Shown: in pieces, positions 36,135-46,424 of the stretch | Layout of the letters: the number at the start of each line of letters is the position of its first letter | Numbering within the stretch: position 1 is the first letter of the stretch | NCBI GenBank assembly: GCA_001916005.1 | Contig: MNRP01000055.1 | Span: 82,765-146,764 of the forward strand | Origin: Clostridium sp. 26_22 | Lineage (GTDB): Bacteria; Bacillota; Clostridia; TANB77; CAG-508 | Direction: 5' to 3' | DNA length: 64,000 bases | Program-made: the position numbers and the translations under genes | Notes under the pieces: generated by a model | What the model was told of the DNA's origin: nothing | Databases searched by the model: none | The model's input: only the letters and a program-made list of their open reading frames with translations

Positions 36135-38747
36135 ATGGCAGAATTTTCACCAATGATGCAAAGATATCTTGAAACAAAAGAGCAATACAAAGATTGCATC
36201 TTATTTTATAGACTAGGAGATTTTTACGAAATGTTCTTCGATGATGCAATAACAGCATCAAGAGAACTAGAATTAACACTAACAGGAAAAGATTGCGGAC
36301 AAGAAGAAAGAGCTCCAATGTGTGGAATACCACATCATGCTGCTGAAATATATATATCAAGATTAATTGCAAAAGGTTATAAAGTTGCAATATGTGAACA
36401 ATTAGAAGACCCAAAAACTGCAAAAGGAATAGTAAAAAGAGGAGTTATAAGAGTTGTAACACCAGGGACAGTAGTAGAAAGTAATATGCTAGAAGAAAGA
36501 AAAAATAACTTCATAATGTCAATATTTAAATCTGGAATATACTTTGGAATTAGTGTATGTGATATTTCAACTGGTGAATTTTATTCTGCAGAAATAAAAG
36601 ATAATCAAAATTTCCCATTAGTATTAGATGAAATTGCAAGATATATGCCATCAGAACTTGTAATAAATAGTATGATGTCAAATTGTCAAGAAGAAATGAA
36701 CAAGATAAAAGAAAGATTTGATTCATATATTACAAGATTTAATGATAAATTCTTTACAAATGATGCAGAAAAAATAAAATATAGATTTAACTTTGTTGAT
36801 AGTAACCAACAAGAAATAAAAAATGTTGAAGAAAAAACATTAGCAGTATGTTCAATAAATGCATTGATAGAATATATTGAACAAACTCAAATGACTACAC
36901 TTGAGCATATTAATAAAATAACAGTTTACAATATTTCAAAATATATGTCTTTAGATATAAATGCAAGAAGAAACCTTGAAATTACTGAAAAAATGAGAGA
37001 TAAATCTAAAAAAGGAACTCTTTTATGGGTACTTGATAAAACATCAACATCAATGGGGGGAAGAGCTTTAAGAAGATGGCTAAATGACCCACTTATAGAT
37101 ACATTAGAAATTAATAGAAGACTAGACTCTGTACAAGAATTAAAAGATGATATTATCCTAAGAGGAGATGTTGTAGAAAATCTAAAGAAAGTATATGACA
37201 TTGAACGTCTAGCAGGAAAAATGGCATATGGTAATGCAAATGCAAGAGATATGATTACACTAAAAAATTCATTATCAAAATTACCAGAAGTAAAAAAAGT
37301 TTTATCAAATTGTAAATCTAATATGTTAAAAGATTTATACGAAAATTTAGATGAATTACAAGACATTTATGAACTTATAGAAAAATCAATAGTAGAAGAT
37401 CCACCAATGACTGTAAAAGATGGTGGAATAATAAAATTAGGTTATGATGAAGAAATAGATAAATTAAAAACAGCAACAACAGAAGGTAAAAATTGGATTA
37501 TACAATTAGAGGCTGAAGAAAGAGAAAAAACTGGAATTAAAAACTTAAAAGTTGGATTTAATAAAGTATTTGGCTATTTTATAGAAGTTACAAAATCATA
37601 TTTAGACCAAGTTCCAGAAAGATTTATAAGAAAACAAACACTGACAAATGCAGAAAGATACATAACAGAAGAATTAAAAAACTTAGAAAATCAAATACTT
37701 GGAGCAGAAGAAAAAGTTGTAAACTTAGAGTATAATGCTTTTACAAAAATTAGAGAAGAAATAGCTAAAAATGTAAAAAGATTACAAAAATCAGCAAATA
37801 TTGTATCAACATTAGATGTACTTGCATCTTTTGCAACAGTAGCAGAAGATTTGAATTACTGTAAACCAGAAGTTGATGATTCTGGGGTATTAGATATTAA
37901 AGGTGGAAGACATCCAGTAATAGAAAAAATGTTAGGAGCAGGATGTTTTGTAGAAAATGATACATATCTAGATAAAGAAGAAAATAGATTATCAATCATA
38001 ACAGGACCTAATATGGCTGGTAAATCTACATATATGAGACAAGTTGCATTAATAACATTAATGGCTCAAGTAGGTTCATTTGTTCCAGCAACATCAGCCA
38101 AAATAGGGGTAGTTGATAAAATCTTTACAAGAGTTGGTGCATCAGATGATTTAAGTATGGGTCAAAGTACATTTATGGTAGAAATGATGGAAGTTGCAAC
38201 AATACTTAAAGAAGCAACACAAAATAGTTTGGTAATATTAGATGAAATAGGAAGAGGAACATCAACTTATGATGGACTTTCAATAGCTTGGGCAGTAGCA
38301 GAATATATAGCAGACAAAGAAAAATGTGGTGCAAAAACATTATTTGCTACACATTATCACGAATTAACAGAACTAGAAGAAAAATTAGATGGTGTTAAAA
38401 ATTACAATATAGCTGTCAAGGAAAAAGGTGAAGATATAATCTTCTTAAGAAAAATTTTAAGAGGTGGAACAGATGAAAGTTACGGTATTCACGTTGCTCG
38501 TTTGGCAGGTGTACCTAAAGCTGTTACACAAAAAGCGGATGAAATATTAAGAGGATTAGAAAGAAAAAATATCTTGACTGGAAAGAAACAAGAAAAAGAA
38601 AGTAAAAAAGCAGTAGAAGGTCAATTTGATATGTTTAATTATAAATTAGCAGAAATTGCACACGAAATTGATAAAGTTAATTTAAATGAATTAACACCAA
38701 TTGATGCTTTGAATACTTTAGTTAGAATAAAAGAAAAAATGAAATAG
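36135..38747 (+). CDS. mutS: DNA mismatch repair protein MutS
   Basis: MutS binds mismatches as a dimer and recruits MutL. The 870-residue protein has the N-terminal mismatch-binding domain, starting FSPMMQRYLETKEQYKDCILF and with FYEMFFDDA (the Phe-x-Glu of the mismatch wedge is in this segment). It also has the lever/clamp helices and the ABC-type ATPase, with Walker A GPNMAGKSTYMRQ (about residue 625), ASDDLSMGQSTFMVEM, LDEIGRGTSTYDG and ATHYHEL. The start at 36135 has a GAAGGAGG site upstream; the longer frame to 36117 begins inside that site. MutL is not in the window. A terminator follows. Confidence 0.97.
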   Translation: MAEFSPMMQRYLETKEQYKDCILFYRLGDFYEMFFDDAITASRELELTLTGKDCGQEERAPMCGIPHHAAEIYISRLIAKGYKVAICEQLEDPKTAKGIVKRGVIRVVTPGTVVESNMLEERKNNFIMSIFKSGIYFGISVCDISTGEFYSAEIKDNQNFPLVLDEIARYMPSELVINSMMSNCQEEMNKIKERFDSYITRFNDKFFTNDAEKIKYRFNFVDSNQQEIKNVEEKTLAVCSINALIEYIEQTQMTTLEHINKITVYNISKYMSLDINARRNLEITEKMRDKSKKGTLLWVLDKTSTSMGGRALRRWLNDPLIDTLEINRRLDSVQELKDDIILRGDVVENLKKVYDIERLAGKMAYGNANARDMITLKNSLSKLPEVKKVLSNCKSNMLKDLYENLDELQDIYELIEKSIVEDPPMTVKDGGIIKLGYDEEIDKLKTATTEGKNWIIQLEAEEREKTGIKNLKVGFNKVFGYFIEVTKSYLDQVPERFIRKQTLTNAERYITEELKNLENQILGAEEKVVNLEYNAFTKIREEIAKNVKRLQKSANIVSTLDVLASFATVAEDLNYCKPEVDDSGVLDIKGGRHPVIEKMLGAGCFVENDTYLDKEENRLSIITGPNMAGKSTYMRQVALITLMAQVGSFVPATSAKIGVVDKIFTRVGASDDLSMGQSTFMVEMMEVATILKEATQNSLVILDEIGRGTSTYDGLSIAWAVAEYIADKEKCGAKTLFATHYHELTELEEKLDGVKNYNIAVKEKGEDIIFLRKILRGGTDESYGIHVARLAGVPKAVTQKADEILRGLERKNILTGKKQEKESKKAVEGQFDMFNYKLAEIAHEIDKVNLNELTPIDALNTLVRIKEKMK

Positions 38748-38787
38748 AGAAAAGATCCATTGGTCTTTTTCTATTTCATTTTTTTTA
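38738..38787. terminator. bidirectional terminator between mutS and rqcH
   Basis: A long A/T-rich stem formed by the end of mutS (AAATGAAATAGAGAAAAGA) and TCTTTTTCTATTTCATTT is followed by a T tract. It can stop both convergent genes. Confidence 0.75.
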
Positions 38788-38796
38788 TTATTTACT

Positions 38797-40551
38797 TTAA
38801 GGTGTTACATTTAACGTTCTATTATTGGTATAAATAACCATGCCAGGTTTAGAACCAGATGGCTTTTTAACAAAACGTACTTCACAATAATCAACAGGGA
38901 CATTTGAAGAATTTTTAGCCTTACTATGTAATGCAGCAATTTTAGCAACTTTAACTAAAATATCATTATCAGGTAAAGGCTTAGAAGTATCAATTCTTAA
39001 TATAGTGTGGCTACCATGAATATCTTTTGTATGAAACCATAAATCATTTTTATTTGCAAATCTTAAGCTTAAATAATCATTTTCCTTGTTATTTCTTCCA
39101 ACTAAAATAGTATAACCATCAACATTGTATTTAATAGGATTAAATGATACATCTTTATTTTTAGTTAGACTTGATTTTTTAATTTTGGATTTCTCTTTAG
39201 TTTTATATTTGGAGGTTCTTTCTTTAAAAATATCATTTTCAGAGATTTCTTCAAAAATATCAACAAGTTCATTAACAGAAGTAGAATTTTCAAGTTCATA
39301 AACAACACTTTCAATGTAATTAAGTTCATTTAAAGTATCAATTTTTTGAACACTTACAATTTCCAAAGCATTTTTTAATTTAGAATATTTTTTAAAGAAA
39401 TGTTTTGCATTTATGCTAGGAGAATATTTTTTATCTAATTTTATAGTAATCAAATTATTATTGTTATAATAATTTTCAACTTCCACCATGTCTACATTTT
39501 TGTTAGGAATTCTATAAAGATTAGCAGTTATCAATTCACCCCAAATTCTATATTTGTCCATATCATCACATTCTTTTAATTTTTGATTGATATGTTCTAA
39601 ACGTTTATTATATTTTTTCAAAGTATCTAAAATAAGTTTTAATAAAGAATTTCTATAATTTTTAAAATTTTCATTTGTTTCCTTTGAATAATAAAAATCA
39701 TCTATATAGAAATTTAGATTAAAAGCCTCAGAATTTTTCTTAGTGGTTAAAAAATAATCTTTTATAATATCATCTTTGTTTTTGATGCTTTCGAAAGATA
39801 AATTATCAGTTCCAATATTATTTATAACAGTAGTTATATAATTAAATATTATCTCTAAATTTGATTTATCAACTTTCTCTATTTGATATTTGTTAATTAT
39901 AGAATTTATAAAACTTTTACTAATTCCATTAAAAGTAGAAGATATTTGATTTGCTAAATCATTTATATTATTTGCTTCTAAAATATCTGAAAAATTAGAA
40001 ATTATAATATTAAAGAAAGCTTCAAAATTTGACAATTCTAGAAAATTATTTTTATCTGAAGTTGGAAATGTATATTTTGTGTGTGGTAAAATATCTCTAT
40101 AATTTTCATCAATTTCTTTTATATGTCTTAAGCTATCAATAATTACATTATTATCATCAAGTAATATGATATTACTGTGTTTTCCCATTAATTCAATAAC
40201 TAACTTTTTAGAAATAATATCATCTAATTCATCAAAACCTTCAAATTCTAAAATAATTAATCTTTCTAAATCAAAAGTTATAATATTTTTTAGTTTCAAT
40301 CCAATTAAATTTTTTCTAAGTAGCATACAGAAATTAGGAGCAATTTGAGGATTGGGTTTTGAATGTGTTGTTAAGTTTATTCTACAATTTTGGGCTTCTA
40401 TACATATATTTAATGCATAGTTACATCCATTTAAATATAAACCTAATATAATTTCATTTTTATTAGGTTCAAAAACTTTATCTATTCTTGCTCCGCAAAG
40501 GGGAGTAATTTCTGTGGTTATTGCTTTTGTTACAATTCCATCAAATGCCAT
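38797..40551 (-). CDS. rqcH: Rqc2 homolog RqcH (NFACT/FbpA family)
   Basis: RqcH rescues stalled 50S subunits by adding C-terminal alanine tails that mark nascent chains for degradation. The 584-residue protein shows the NFACT-N domain starting MAFDGIVTKAITTEI, with RIDKVFEPNKNEI and MLLRKNL. A helical coiled-coil middle part (about 280-430) follows. The NFACT-R domain has VGRNNKENDYLSLRFANKNDLWFHTKDIHGSHT-type sequence with the conserved Asp-Leu-Trp-Phe-His. It ends at a Pro-containing KKPSGSKPGMV segment. AAAGGACT precedes the ATG. Older annotations call the family fibronectin-binding protein. Confidence 0.94.
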   Translation of the reverse strand: MAFDGIVTKAITTEITPLCGARIDKVFEPNKNEIILGLYLNGCNYALNICIEAQNCRINLTTHSKPNPQIAPNFCMLLRKNLIGLKLKNIITFDLERLIILEFEGFDELDDIISKKLVIELMGKHSNIILLDDNNVIIDSLRHIKEIDENYRDILPHTKYTFPTSDKNNFLELSNFEAFFNIIISNFSDILEANNINDLANQISSTFNGISKSFINSIINKYQIEKVDKSNLEIIFNYITTVINNIGTDNLSFESIKNKDDIIKDYFLTTKKNSEAFNLNFYIDDFYYSKETNENFKNYRNSLLKLILDTLKKYNKRLEHINQKLKECDDMDKYRIWGELITANLYRIPNKNVDMVEVENYYNNNNLITIKLDKKYSPSINAKHFFKKYSKLKNALEIVSVQKIDTLNELNYIESVVYELENSTSVNELVDIFEEISENDIFKERTSKYKTKEKSKIKKSSLTKNKDVSFNPIKYNVDGYTILVGRNNKENDYLSLRFANKNDLWFHTKDIHGSHTILRIDTSKPLPDNDILVKVAKIAALHSKAKNSSNVPVDYCEVRFVKKPSGSKPGMVIYTNNRTLNVTP

Positions 40552-40581
40552 TTTTATCAGTCCTTTTTTTATTTTTTTATA

Positions 40582-40611
40582 ATAGTATCATATTTTGGGT
40601 GGGATGTCCAA
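40582..40611 (-). promoter_or_regulatory. probable promoter of rqcH
   Basis: On the minus strand TTGGAC (40611-40606) and TACTAT (40587-40582) are separated by 18 bp, about 30 bp before the rqcH start. Confidence 0.45.
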
Positions 40612-40788
40612 TTTAGAATATAAAAAATATAATTTTTATAATAAAGAACGTCAAATAAAAAAATGCGTTATTAAAATAAATAACATTATAGAGGACAATT
40701 AAAATTTAGGAAAAGTAAATTCTTTTTACAGATTAAAAGTTATTTATGTCACTCTAGTATAGACATATTAAATTATGGCAAAAATTTC

Positions 40789-40817
40789 TTGCTTTTTCTA
40801 ATCAGTTATAGTAAAAT
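40789..40817 (+). promoter_or_regulatory. probable promoter of the DUF2207 gene
   Basis: TTGCTT (40789-40794) and TAAAAT (40812-40817) with 17-bp spacing. The open reading frame formally extends into this promoter, which supports the downstream GTG start at 40849. Confidence 0.6.
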
Positions 40818-40848
40818 AAGAATATCAAGTGAAAGGGGAAAAAAAGTA

Positions 40849-42761
40849 GTGAAAATAAAGAAAAAAATACTTTATATAATAACATTTTTACTATTTTTCA
40901 TTTGCATAGGAACAAATCAATCAAAAGCAGGAAACTTGAAGTTAAATAACTTAGATTTTCAAGCACAAATAAATGCGGATGGAAGTATGGATGTAACAGA
41001 AACTTGGGACATCAATATAAAAAGTACAAATACATTATATAAAACATTTAAAACAGACAATTCAAAATATTCAGGAATAACAAATGCTACAGTAACAGAC
41101 ATTACAAATGGAATACAAAATAATTTTATTCAAACTAGTGAATGGGCATATCATGTAGCAAAAGGTTATTACTATGGAACAGAAAATGATGATGATGACT
41201 TTGAAATCGGTTGGGGTGTTGGATTAGATAATAGCTCAGCAAGAAGAGAATATAAAATATCATATACAGTAAAAGATGCAATAACAAAATATAATGATTA
41301 TGCTGAATTATATTGGCAATTTGTTGGAGACACATTTGAAGTAGATGCAAATAAAATAACAGGAACAATTTTATTACCATCAAATGTAGATAATAAAGAT
41401 GAAATAAAAGTATGGGGACATACTAAAAATTTAAATGGTACAATATATGCAACAGATACAAATAAAATAGAATTTGAAGTAGATAATTTTAAAAATGGAA
41501 CATATGTAGAAGTAAGAACATTATTTCCGACTAATTTAATTACAACTGCGGGAAGAATAAAAAATAAAAATACGTTAGACAATGTTGTAAAAGAAGAAAC
41601 AAAATGGGCTAATAAAGCTAATGCAAGTAGAAAAAGACAAGAATGGATAGAAAAAAACTTTAAATATGTATTATTTGGTGCATGGCTTGGATTAAATATT
41701 TTATTAGGTGTATTTTTCTTTAAAAAGACAATTAAATATTGGAAGAAAATAAAAGGATTAAATAAATTTGAACCAACAACAAAATTAGAATATTATAGAG
41801 ATTTACCAGATGAAGATTCAACACCAGGTGAAGCTTACAAAACTATGAATGAAACGGTAACTAAATTCACAGCTCAAAATTTTGGCAAAATATTCTCAGC
41901 AACAGTTTTGGATTTAACATTAAGAGGTTATATAGAAATACAACAAGAAAAGAAAACACTAGGAAAAGATATAGTGACAATAACTCTAAAAAAACAAGTA
42001 AGTGATGGATTACCCCTAAATGAAGAAAGAATAATGACATTTATAATAAAAGCAGCTAACAAAAAAGATACAATAACATTAAAAGAATTAGAAAAATATA
42101 TCAAAAATAATCCATCAAAAATTGAAAGTTTATTAAGTGGAACATATAAATCAGTTGAAGACCAACTTATAGGAAAAGAATTAATTGATTCAAAGGCTAA
42201 AAAAGAATATAGTGATTATAAAGAAAAATGTGGGGAATATATATTAGGAGTAATCTTTACTTTAATATTTACAAGTGGTTTTGGATTAGCACTAATAGCA
42301 CCAGTAATAATAATGATAATCAATGCAATTTTATGTAATAGAATAGCAAAAAAATTAAATGTCCTAACACAAAAAGGTGTAGATACTAAAGAACAATGGA
42401 AAGGACTTAAAAAATATATGGAAGACTTCTCATTACTAAAAGAAAGAGAAGTTCCAGAATTAGTAATATGGGAAAAATACTTAGTATATGCGACAGTAAT
42501 GGGAATAGCAGACAAAGTAATAAAACAATTAAAAATAGTTTACCCAAATTTTGAAGAAATGACAAACTCAATAGGAACATATACATGTATGAATGTAATG
42601 ATGCACACAGATTTTTCATCAAGTTTCTCAAGTGCAATAAGTAGTTCAATAACATCTGCAACAGCATCATCAAGTTACTCATCAGGCTCAGGCGGTGGCG
42701 GAGGCTTCTCAGGAGGCGGAGGCCGGCGGTGGTGGCCGGAGGAGGCGGAGGAGGAAGATAA
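40849..42761 (+). CDS. DUF2207 family membrane protein, frame broken in its glycine-rich C-terminus
   Basis: A secreted-domain membrane protein of about 637 residues. The start is GTG at 40849 with AAAGGGG about 10 bases upstream. A signal-like segment (to about residue 27) leads into an extracellular DUF2207 domain. A transmembrane segment near 270, then LDEDSTPGEAY-like PDEDSTPGEAYKT, two further hydrophobic segments near 460-495 and a Ser/Gly-rich tail follow. The family normally ends in a long glycine run. Here the glycine codons shift frame at GGCC (42721-42724 and 42734-42737). Removing one C from each restores eight or more glycines, Arg and the stop at 42759-42761. As written, the frame runs on into der. 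Function unknown. Confidence 0.85.
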
Positions 42762-42798
42762 TTCCTCCCACAAAAATATAAAGAAGGGAAAAAATAAT

Positions 42799-44130
42799 AT
42801 GTCAAAACCAATAGTAGCAATAATAGGAAAACCAAATGTAGGAAAATCAACATTTTTCAACTATTTGGCAGGTAGTAGAATATCAATAGTTCAAGATACA
42901 CCAGGTGTTACAAGAGATAGAATATATGCAGAAACAAACTGGCGTGGAAGAAACTTTACATTAATAGATACTGGAGGAATTGAACCAGATTCTGATGATA
43001 TAATATTATCTCAAATGAGAGAACAAGCTAATCTAGCAATAGCAATGGCTGATGTGATTATCTTTTTAACAGATATAAGACAAGGTGTAACTGCAGCAGA
43101 TAGAGAAATTTCATTAATGCTAAAAAAATCAGGAAAACCGATTGTATTAGTTTGTAACAAAGCTGATAATTACGAAAAAGATAGTCAAGAAATTTATGAG
43201 TTTTATAATTTAGGAATAGGTGAACCTTTTGCAATTTCTGCTACAAATGCTTTAGGAATAGGAGATGTTTTAGATGCAATATATGAACATTTCCCAGAAA
43301 AAGATGAAAATGAAGAAGAAAAAGAAATAATAAAAGTAGCAGTAATAGGAAAACCAAATGTAGGAAAATCATCTTTAATTAATAAAATATTAGGAGAAAA
43401 AAGGAATATAGTAAGTGATATTGCAGGAACAACAAGAGATGCAATAGACTCTCCTTTTGAAAATGAACATGGAAAATATGTTTTAATTGATACTGCAGGA
43501 ATTAGAAAGAAAAGCAAAGTAAATGAAAGTATTGAAAAATACAGTGTAATGAGAAGTTTACTTGCAGTAGAAAGAGCAGATGTATGCTTAATGATGATTG
43601 ATGCAAATGATGGTGTAACAGAACAAGATGCTAAAATAGCAGGTGAGGCTCACGAAGCAGGAAAAGGTGTAATAATAGTTGTAAATAAATGGGACGAATA
43701 CGAAAAAACAACAGGAACTTTAGAAAAATATAAAAAAGAAGTTTACAACAAATTATCATACTTATCATATGCACCAGTAATCTTTATTTCAGCTAAAACA
43801 GGACAAAGGGTCGATAAATTATTTGAGATGATAAATAACGTAGCAAAACAAAATTCATTAAGAGTATCAACATCAATATTAAATCAAGTAATAAATGAAG
43901 CAATTGCAATTGTTCAACCACCAACAGATAAAGGAAGAAGATTAAAAATATTCTATGGAACACAAGTATCGACAAAGCCACCAACATTTGTAATATTTGT
44001 AAACAATAAAGAATTGTTCCACTTTTCTTATCAAAGATATTTAGTAAATCAAATAAGAAAAGAATTTGGATTGGAAGGAACACCAGTAAGAATTATCGCA
44101 AGAGAAAAAAATGAAAAATATGCCGAATAA
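42799..44130 (+). CDS. der: ribosome-assembly GTPase Der (EngA)
   Basis: Der has two consecutive GTPase domains and a KH-like C-terminal domain and assists 50S assembly. Both P-loops are seen: GKPNVGKST near residues 9-17 and GKPNVGKSS near 185. Matching DTGGIEPD and DTAGIRKKSK switch II segments, NKAD and NKWD specificity motifs and the conserved C-terminal KGRRLKIFYGTQ are also present. The 443-residue length is standard. The start at 42799 has AAGAAGGGA 9 bases upstream, so der is a separate gene although the frame is open from the DUF2207 gene. It is followed by plsY and gpsA. Confidence 0.95.
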   Translation: MSKPIVAIIGKPNVGKSTFFNYLAGSRISIVQDTPGVTRDRIYAETNWRGRNFTLIDTGGIEPDSDDIILSQMREQANLAIAMADVIIFLTDIRQGVTAADREISLMLKKSGKPIVLVCNKADNYEKDSQEIYEFYNLGIGEPFAISATNALGIGDVLDAIYEHFPEKDENEEEKEIIKVAVIGKPNVGKSSLINKILGEKRNIVSDIAGTTRDAIDSPFENEHGKYVLIDTAGIRKKSKVNESIEKYSVMRSLLAVERADVCLMMIDANDGVTEQDAKIAGEAHEAGKGVIIVVNKWDEYEKTTGTLEKYKKEVYNKLSYLSYAPVIFISAKTGQRVDKLFEMINNVAKQNSLRVSTSILNQVINEAIAIVQPPTDKGRRLKIFYGTQVSTKPPTFVIFVNNKELFHFSYQRYLVNQIRKEFGLEGTPVRIIAREKNEKYAE

Positions 44131-44157
44131 TAAAAGGCATAAAAGGAGGTAATAAAA

Positions 44158-44811
44158 ATGACAGCATATATTTTAATGGCAGTAATAGCATATTTAATAG
44201 GAAGTATAAGTTTTTCAGTTATTATAAGCAAAAAAATGGCTGGATTTGATGTAAGGGAAAAAGGAAGCGGAAATGCAGGAAGCACAAATGTATTAAGAAC
44301 AGTTGGAAAAAAAGCAGCAGTAATAACATTAATTTGTGATGTTTTAAAAGGAGTTATAGCAATATTAATTGCTATGATAATAGGAAATATATTTAAAAAT
44401 GTAGACAAAGAATTAATAGTACAAATAGCAGGAATAGCAGTAGTTTTAGGACATACATTCCCAATCTTCTTTGGATTTAAAGGAGGAAAAGGTGTTGCAA
44501 CATCTTTAGGAGTTTTACTTATGTCTAACTGGCAAATAGGACTAATTTGTTTAGTATTTGCATTAGTATTAATGGTTTTAACAAAAATGGTATCAGTTGG
44601 TTCATGTGGTGCAGCTGTATTATTCCCAGTGTTAACTTTATTTATAAACGAAAATTACACAGTATTAACTGAAGGAAAAAGTGGGAAAGTTTATTTTGTA
44701 TATAGTGTAATATTAGCAATAATAGTATTATACAACCATAGAGCTAACATAAAAAGAATAATGAGTGGAACAGAAAACAAATTAAACTTTGGTAAAAAAG
44801 AAAACAATTAA
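44158..44811 (+). CDS. plsY: acyl-phosphate:glycerol-3-phosphate acyltransferase
   Basis: A 217-residue membrane protein with five to six hydrophobic segments. The three PlsY motifs are present: GSISFSVIISK with the GSGNAGSTNVLRT loop (near 35-55), the central GHTFPIFFGFKGGKGVAT and the C-terminal YNHRANIKRI. It makes lysophosphatidate from glycerol-3-phosphate and acyl phosphate, the first step of phospholipid synthesis. AAAGGAGGT precedes the ATG. It is followed by gpsA, which supplies its glycerol-3-phosphate substrate. Confidence 0.95.
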   Translation: MTAYILMAVIAYLIGSISFSVIISKKMAGFDVREKGSGNAGSTNVLRTVGKKAAVITLICDVLKGVIAILIAMIIGNIFKNVDKELIVQIAGIAVVLGHTFPIFFGFKGGKGVATSLGVLLMSNWQIGLICLVFALVLMVLTKMVSVGSCGAAVLFPVLTLFINENYTVLTEGKSGKVYFVYSVILAIIVLYNHRANIKRIMSGTENKLNFGKKENN

Positions 44812-44833
44812 CAAAGGAGAAACAAAAATAAAT

Positions 44834-45817
44834 ATGAAAAAAATAGCTATTATAGGAAGTGGTAGCTGGGGTGTTGCATTAGCAACATATCTAGCCAATG
44901 TAGGAAACCAAGTAAAAATATGGTCATTTTCTGAAGAGGAAAGAGATTTAATCAATAACGAAAAAAAATGCAAATTCTTACCAGATTTAATTATACCAGA
45001 CAATATCTATTGTTCAGCAAGCTATGAAGAAGTAATAAAAGATACTGAATTTATATTACATGTAACACCATCAAAATTCACAAGAAGTACATTCAAACAA
45101 TACAAACAATATGTTGGAGAAAAGCCAGTAATAATATGTTCAAAAGGGTTTGAAAAAGAAACATTAAAAACCTTAGATGAAGTTATTGAAGAAGAATTAC
45201 CAAATGTAAAAGTAGGAGTTTTATCAGGACCAAGCCATGCAGAAGAAGTATCAATAGGAGTTCCAACAGCATTAGTTATGGCATCAAAATACAATGAAGT
45301 ATTAGATATGTTACAAGAAACATTTATGTCAGAAAAAATGAGAATATACACAAGTAATGATGTAAAAGGTGTAGAACTTGGAGGAGCATTAAAAAATATC
45401 ATAGCATTTTGTGCCGGAGTTGCAGCAGGAATTGGACTAGGAGATAATTCATTTGCAGCCTTAATAACAAGAGGATTAAAAGAAATATCAAGACTTGGAA
45501 TAAAACTAGGAGGAGAACTAGAAACATTTTATGGATTAAGTGGATTAGGTGACCTTATAGTAACTTGTTTAAGTGAGCATAGTAGAAATAGAAAAGCTGG
45601 AAAATTAATAGGACAAGGAAAAACATTAGAAGAAACAAAAAAAGAAGTCGGAATGGTAATAGAAAGTATAGACAACATAGATGTAGCATATCAACTTGGA
45701 AAAATAAATAATATAGAAATGCCAATAGTTAATGCGGTATATGAAGTATTATATAATAAACTAGATCCACAAGAAGCTGTAAAAAATTTAATGACACGAG
45801 ACAAAAAGATGGAATAA
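44834..45817 (+). CDS. gpsA: NAD(P)-dependent glycerol-3-phosphate dehydrogenase
   Basis: The 327-residue protein starts KKIAIIGSGSWGVALATYLA, a Rossmann dinucleotide-binding motif. ICSKGFEKET, LSGPSHAEEV, GVELGGALKNIIAFCAG (with the catalytic Lys), GLSGLGDLIVTC and SRNRKAG follow as in the family. It reduces dihydroxyacetone phosphate to glycerol-3-phosphate for membrane lipids. The open frame begins at 44789 inside plsY, but the ATG at 44834 has AAAGGAGAAAC upstream and gives the canonical N-terminus. Confidence 0.96.
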   Translation: MKKIAIIGSGSWGVALATYLANVGNQVKIWSFSEEERDLINNEKKCKFLPDLIIPDNIYCSASYEEVIKDTEFILHVTPSKFTRSTFKQYKQYVGEKPVIICSKGFEKETLKTLDEVIEEELPNVKVGVLSGPSHAEEVSIGVPTALVMASKYNEVLDMLQETFMSEKMRIYTSNDVKGVELGGALKNIIAFCAGVAAGIGLGDNSFAALITRGLKEISRLGIKLGGELETFYGLSGLGDLIVTCLSEHSRNRKAGKLIGQGKTLEETKKEVGMVIESIDNIDVAYQLGKINNIEMPIVNAVYEVLYNKLDPQEAVKNLMTRDKKME

Positions 45818-45890
45818 AATTGTATAATAAATAGTAATAAAAACCATAATATAAATATTAAATAATTGACACATTTAAGGAGGAAGAAAA

Positions 45891-46418
45891 ATGGAAATTT
45901 TTAATAAATTAGGTAAAAAAGCAAGTGAAGCATATAAAGTAACTGCTGACAAAACAGGAAAATTAGCAAAAGAAGCAAAATTGAGAATGAAAATAGCAGA
46001 CTTAAAATCACAAATATCTGATATATACAAAGAAATAGGTAAAAAAGTTTATGAAAACCATGTAAGAGAAGAAAAAGTAGATTTAGAAAAAGAATTAGAA
46101 GAAGAATGCACAAAAATAGATGTAATGAGTGCTGAAATAGAATCTAATTTAAAACAATGCCTAGAATTAAAAGATAAAAGAAAATGTGAAAAATGTTTTG
46201 CTGAAATAGATAAAGACGTAAAATTCTGTCCAGAATGTGGTGCAAAACAAGAAGAAGTTGAAGAAACACAAGCAAAAGAAGTCGAAATAGTAGAAGACAA
46301 AAACGAAGAATGTTCAGATGACAACTGTGAAGACTTAAAAAAGACTGTTGAAGTAGAATCTGATGTTAAATTAGAAGATGATAAAACAGTAGAAGAAATA
46401 AAATATGGAGATGAGTAA
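45891..46418 (+). CDS. helical protein with zinc-ribbon, unknown function
   Basis: A 175-residue cytoplasmic protein. Residues 1-105 are helical and Lys/Glu-rich with a likely coiled coil. A zinc ribbon CEKCFAEIDKDVKFCPECG follows (about 107-125), and a strongly acidic tail completes it. Similar helix plus zinc-ribbon proteins are common in Clostridia as unnamed conserved genes. TAAGGAGGA precedes the ATG. It is followed by a bidirectional terminator. No function is assigned. Confidence 0.75.
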   Translation: MEIFNKLGKKASEAYKVTADKTGKLAKEAKLRMKIADLKSQISDIYKEIGKKVYENHVREEKVDLEKELEEECTKIDVMSAEIESNLKQCLELKDKRKCEKCFAEIDKDVKFCPECGAKQEEVEETQAKEVEIVEDKNEECSDDNCEDLKKTVEVESDVKLEDDKTVEEIKYGDE

Positions 46419-46424
46419 AATTAT

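Noticed and set aside
45867..45872. TTGACA before the zinc-ribbon gene as a -35 box
   Set aside because: It lies 18 bp before the start codon, leaving no space for a -10 box and ribosome-binding site.
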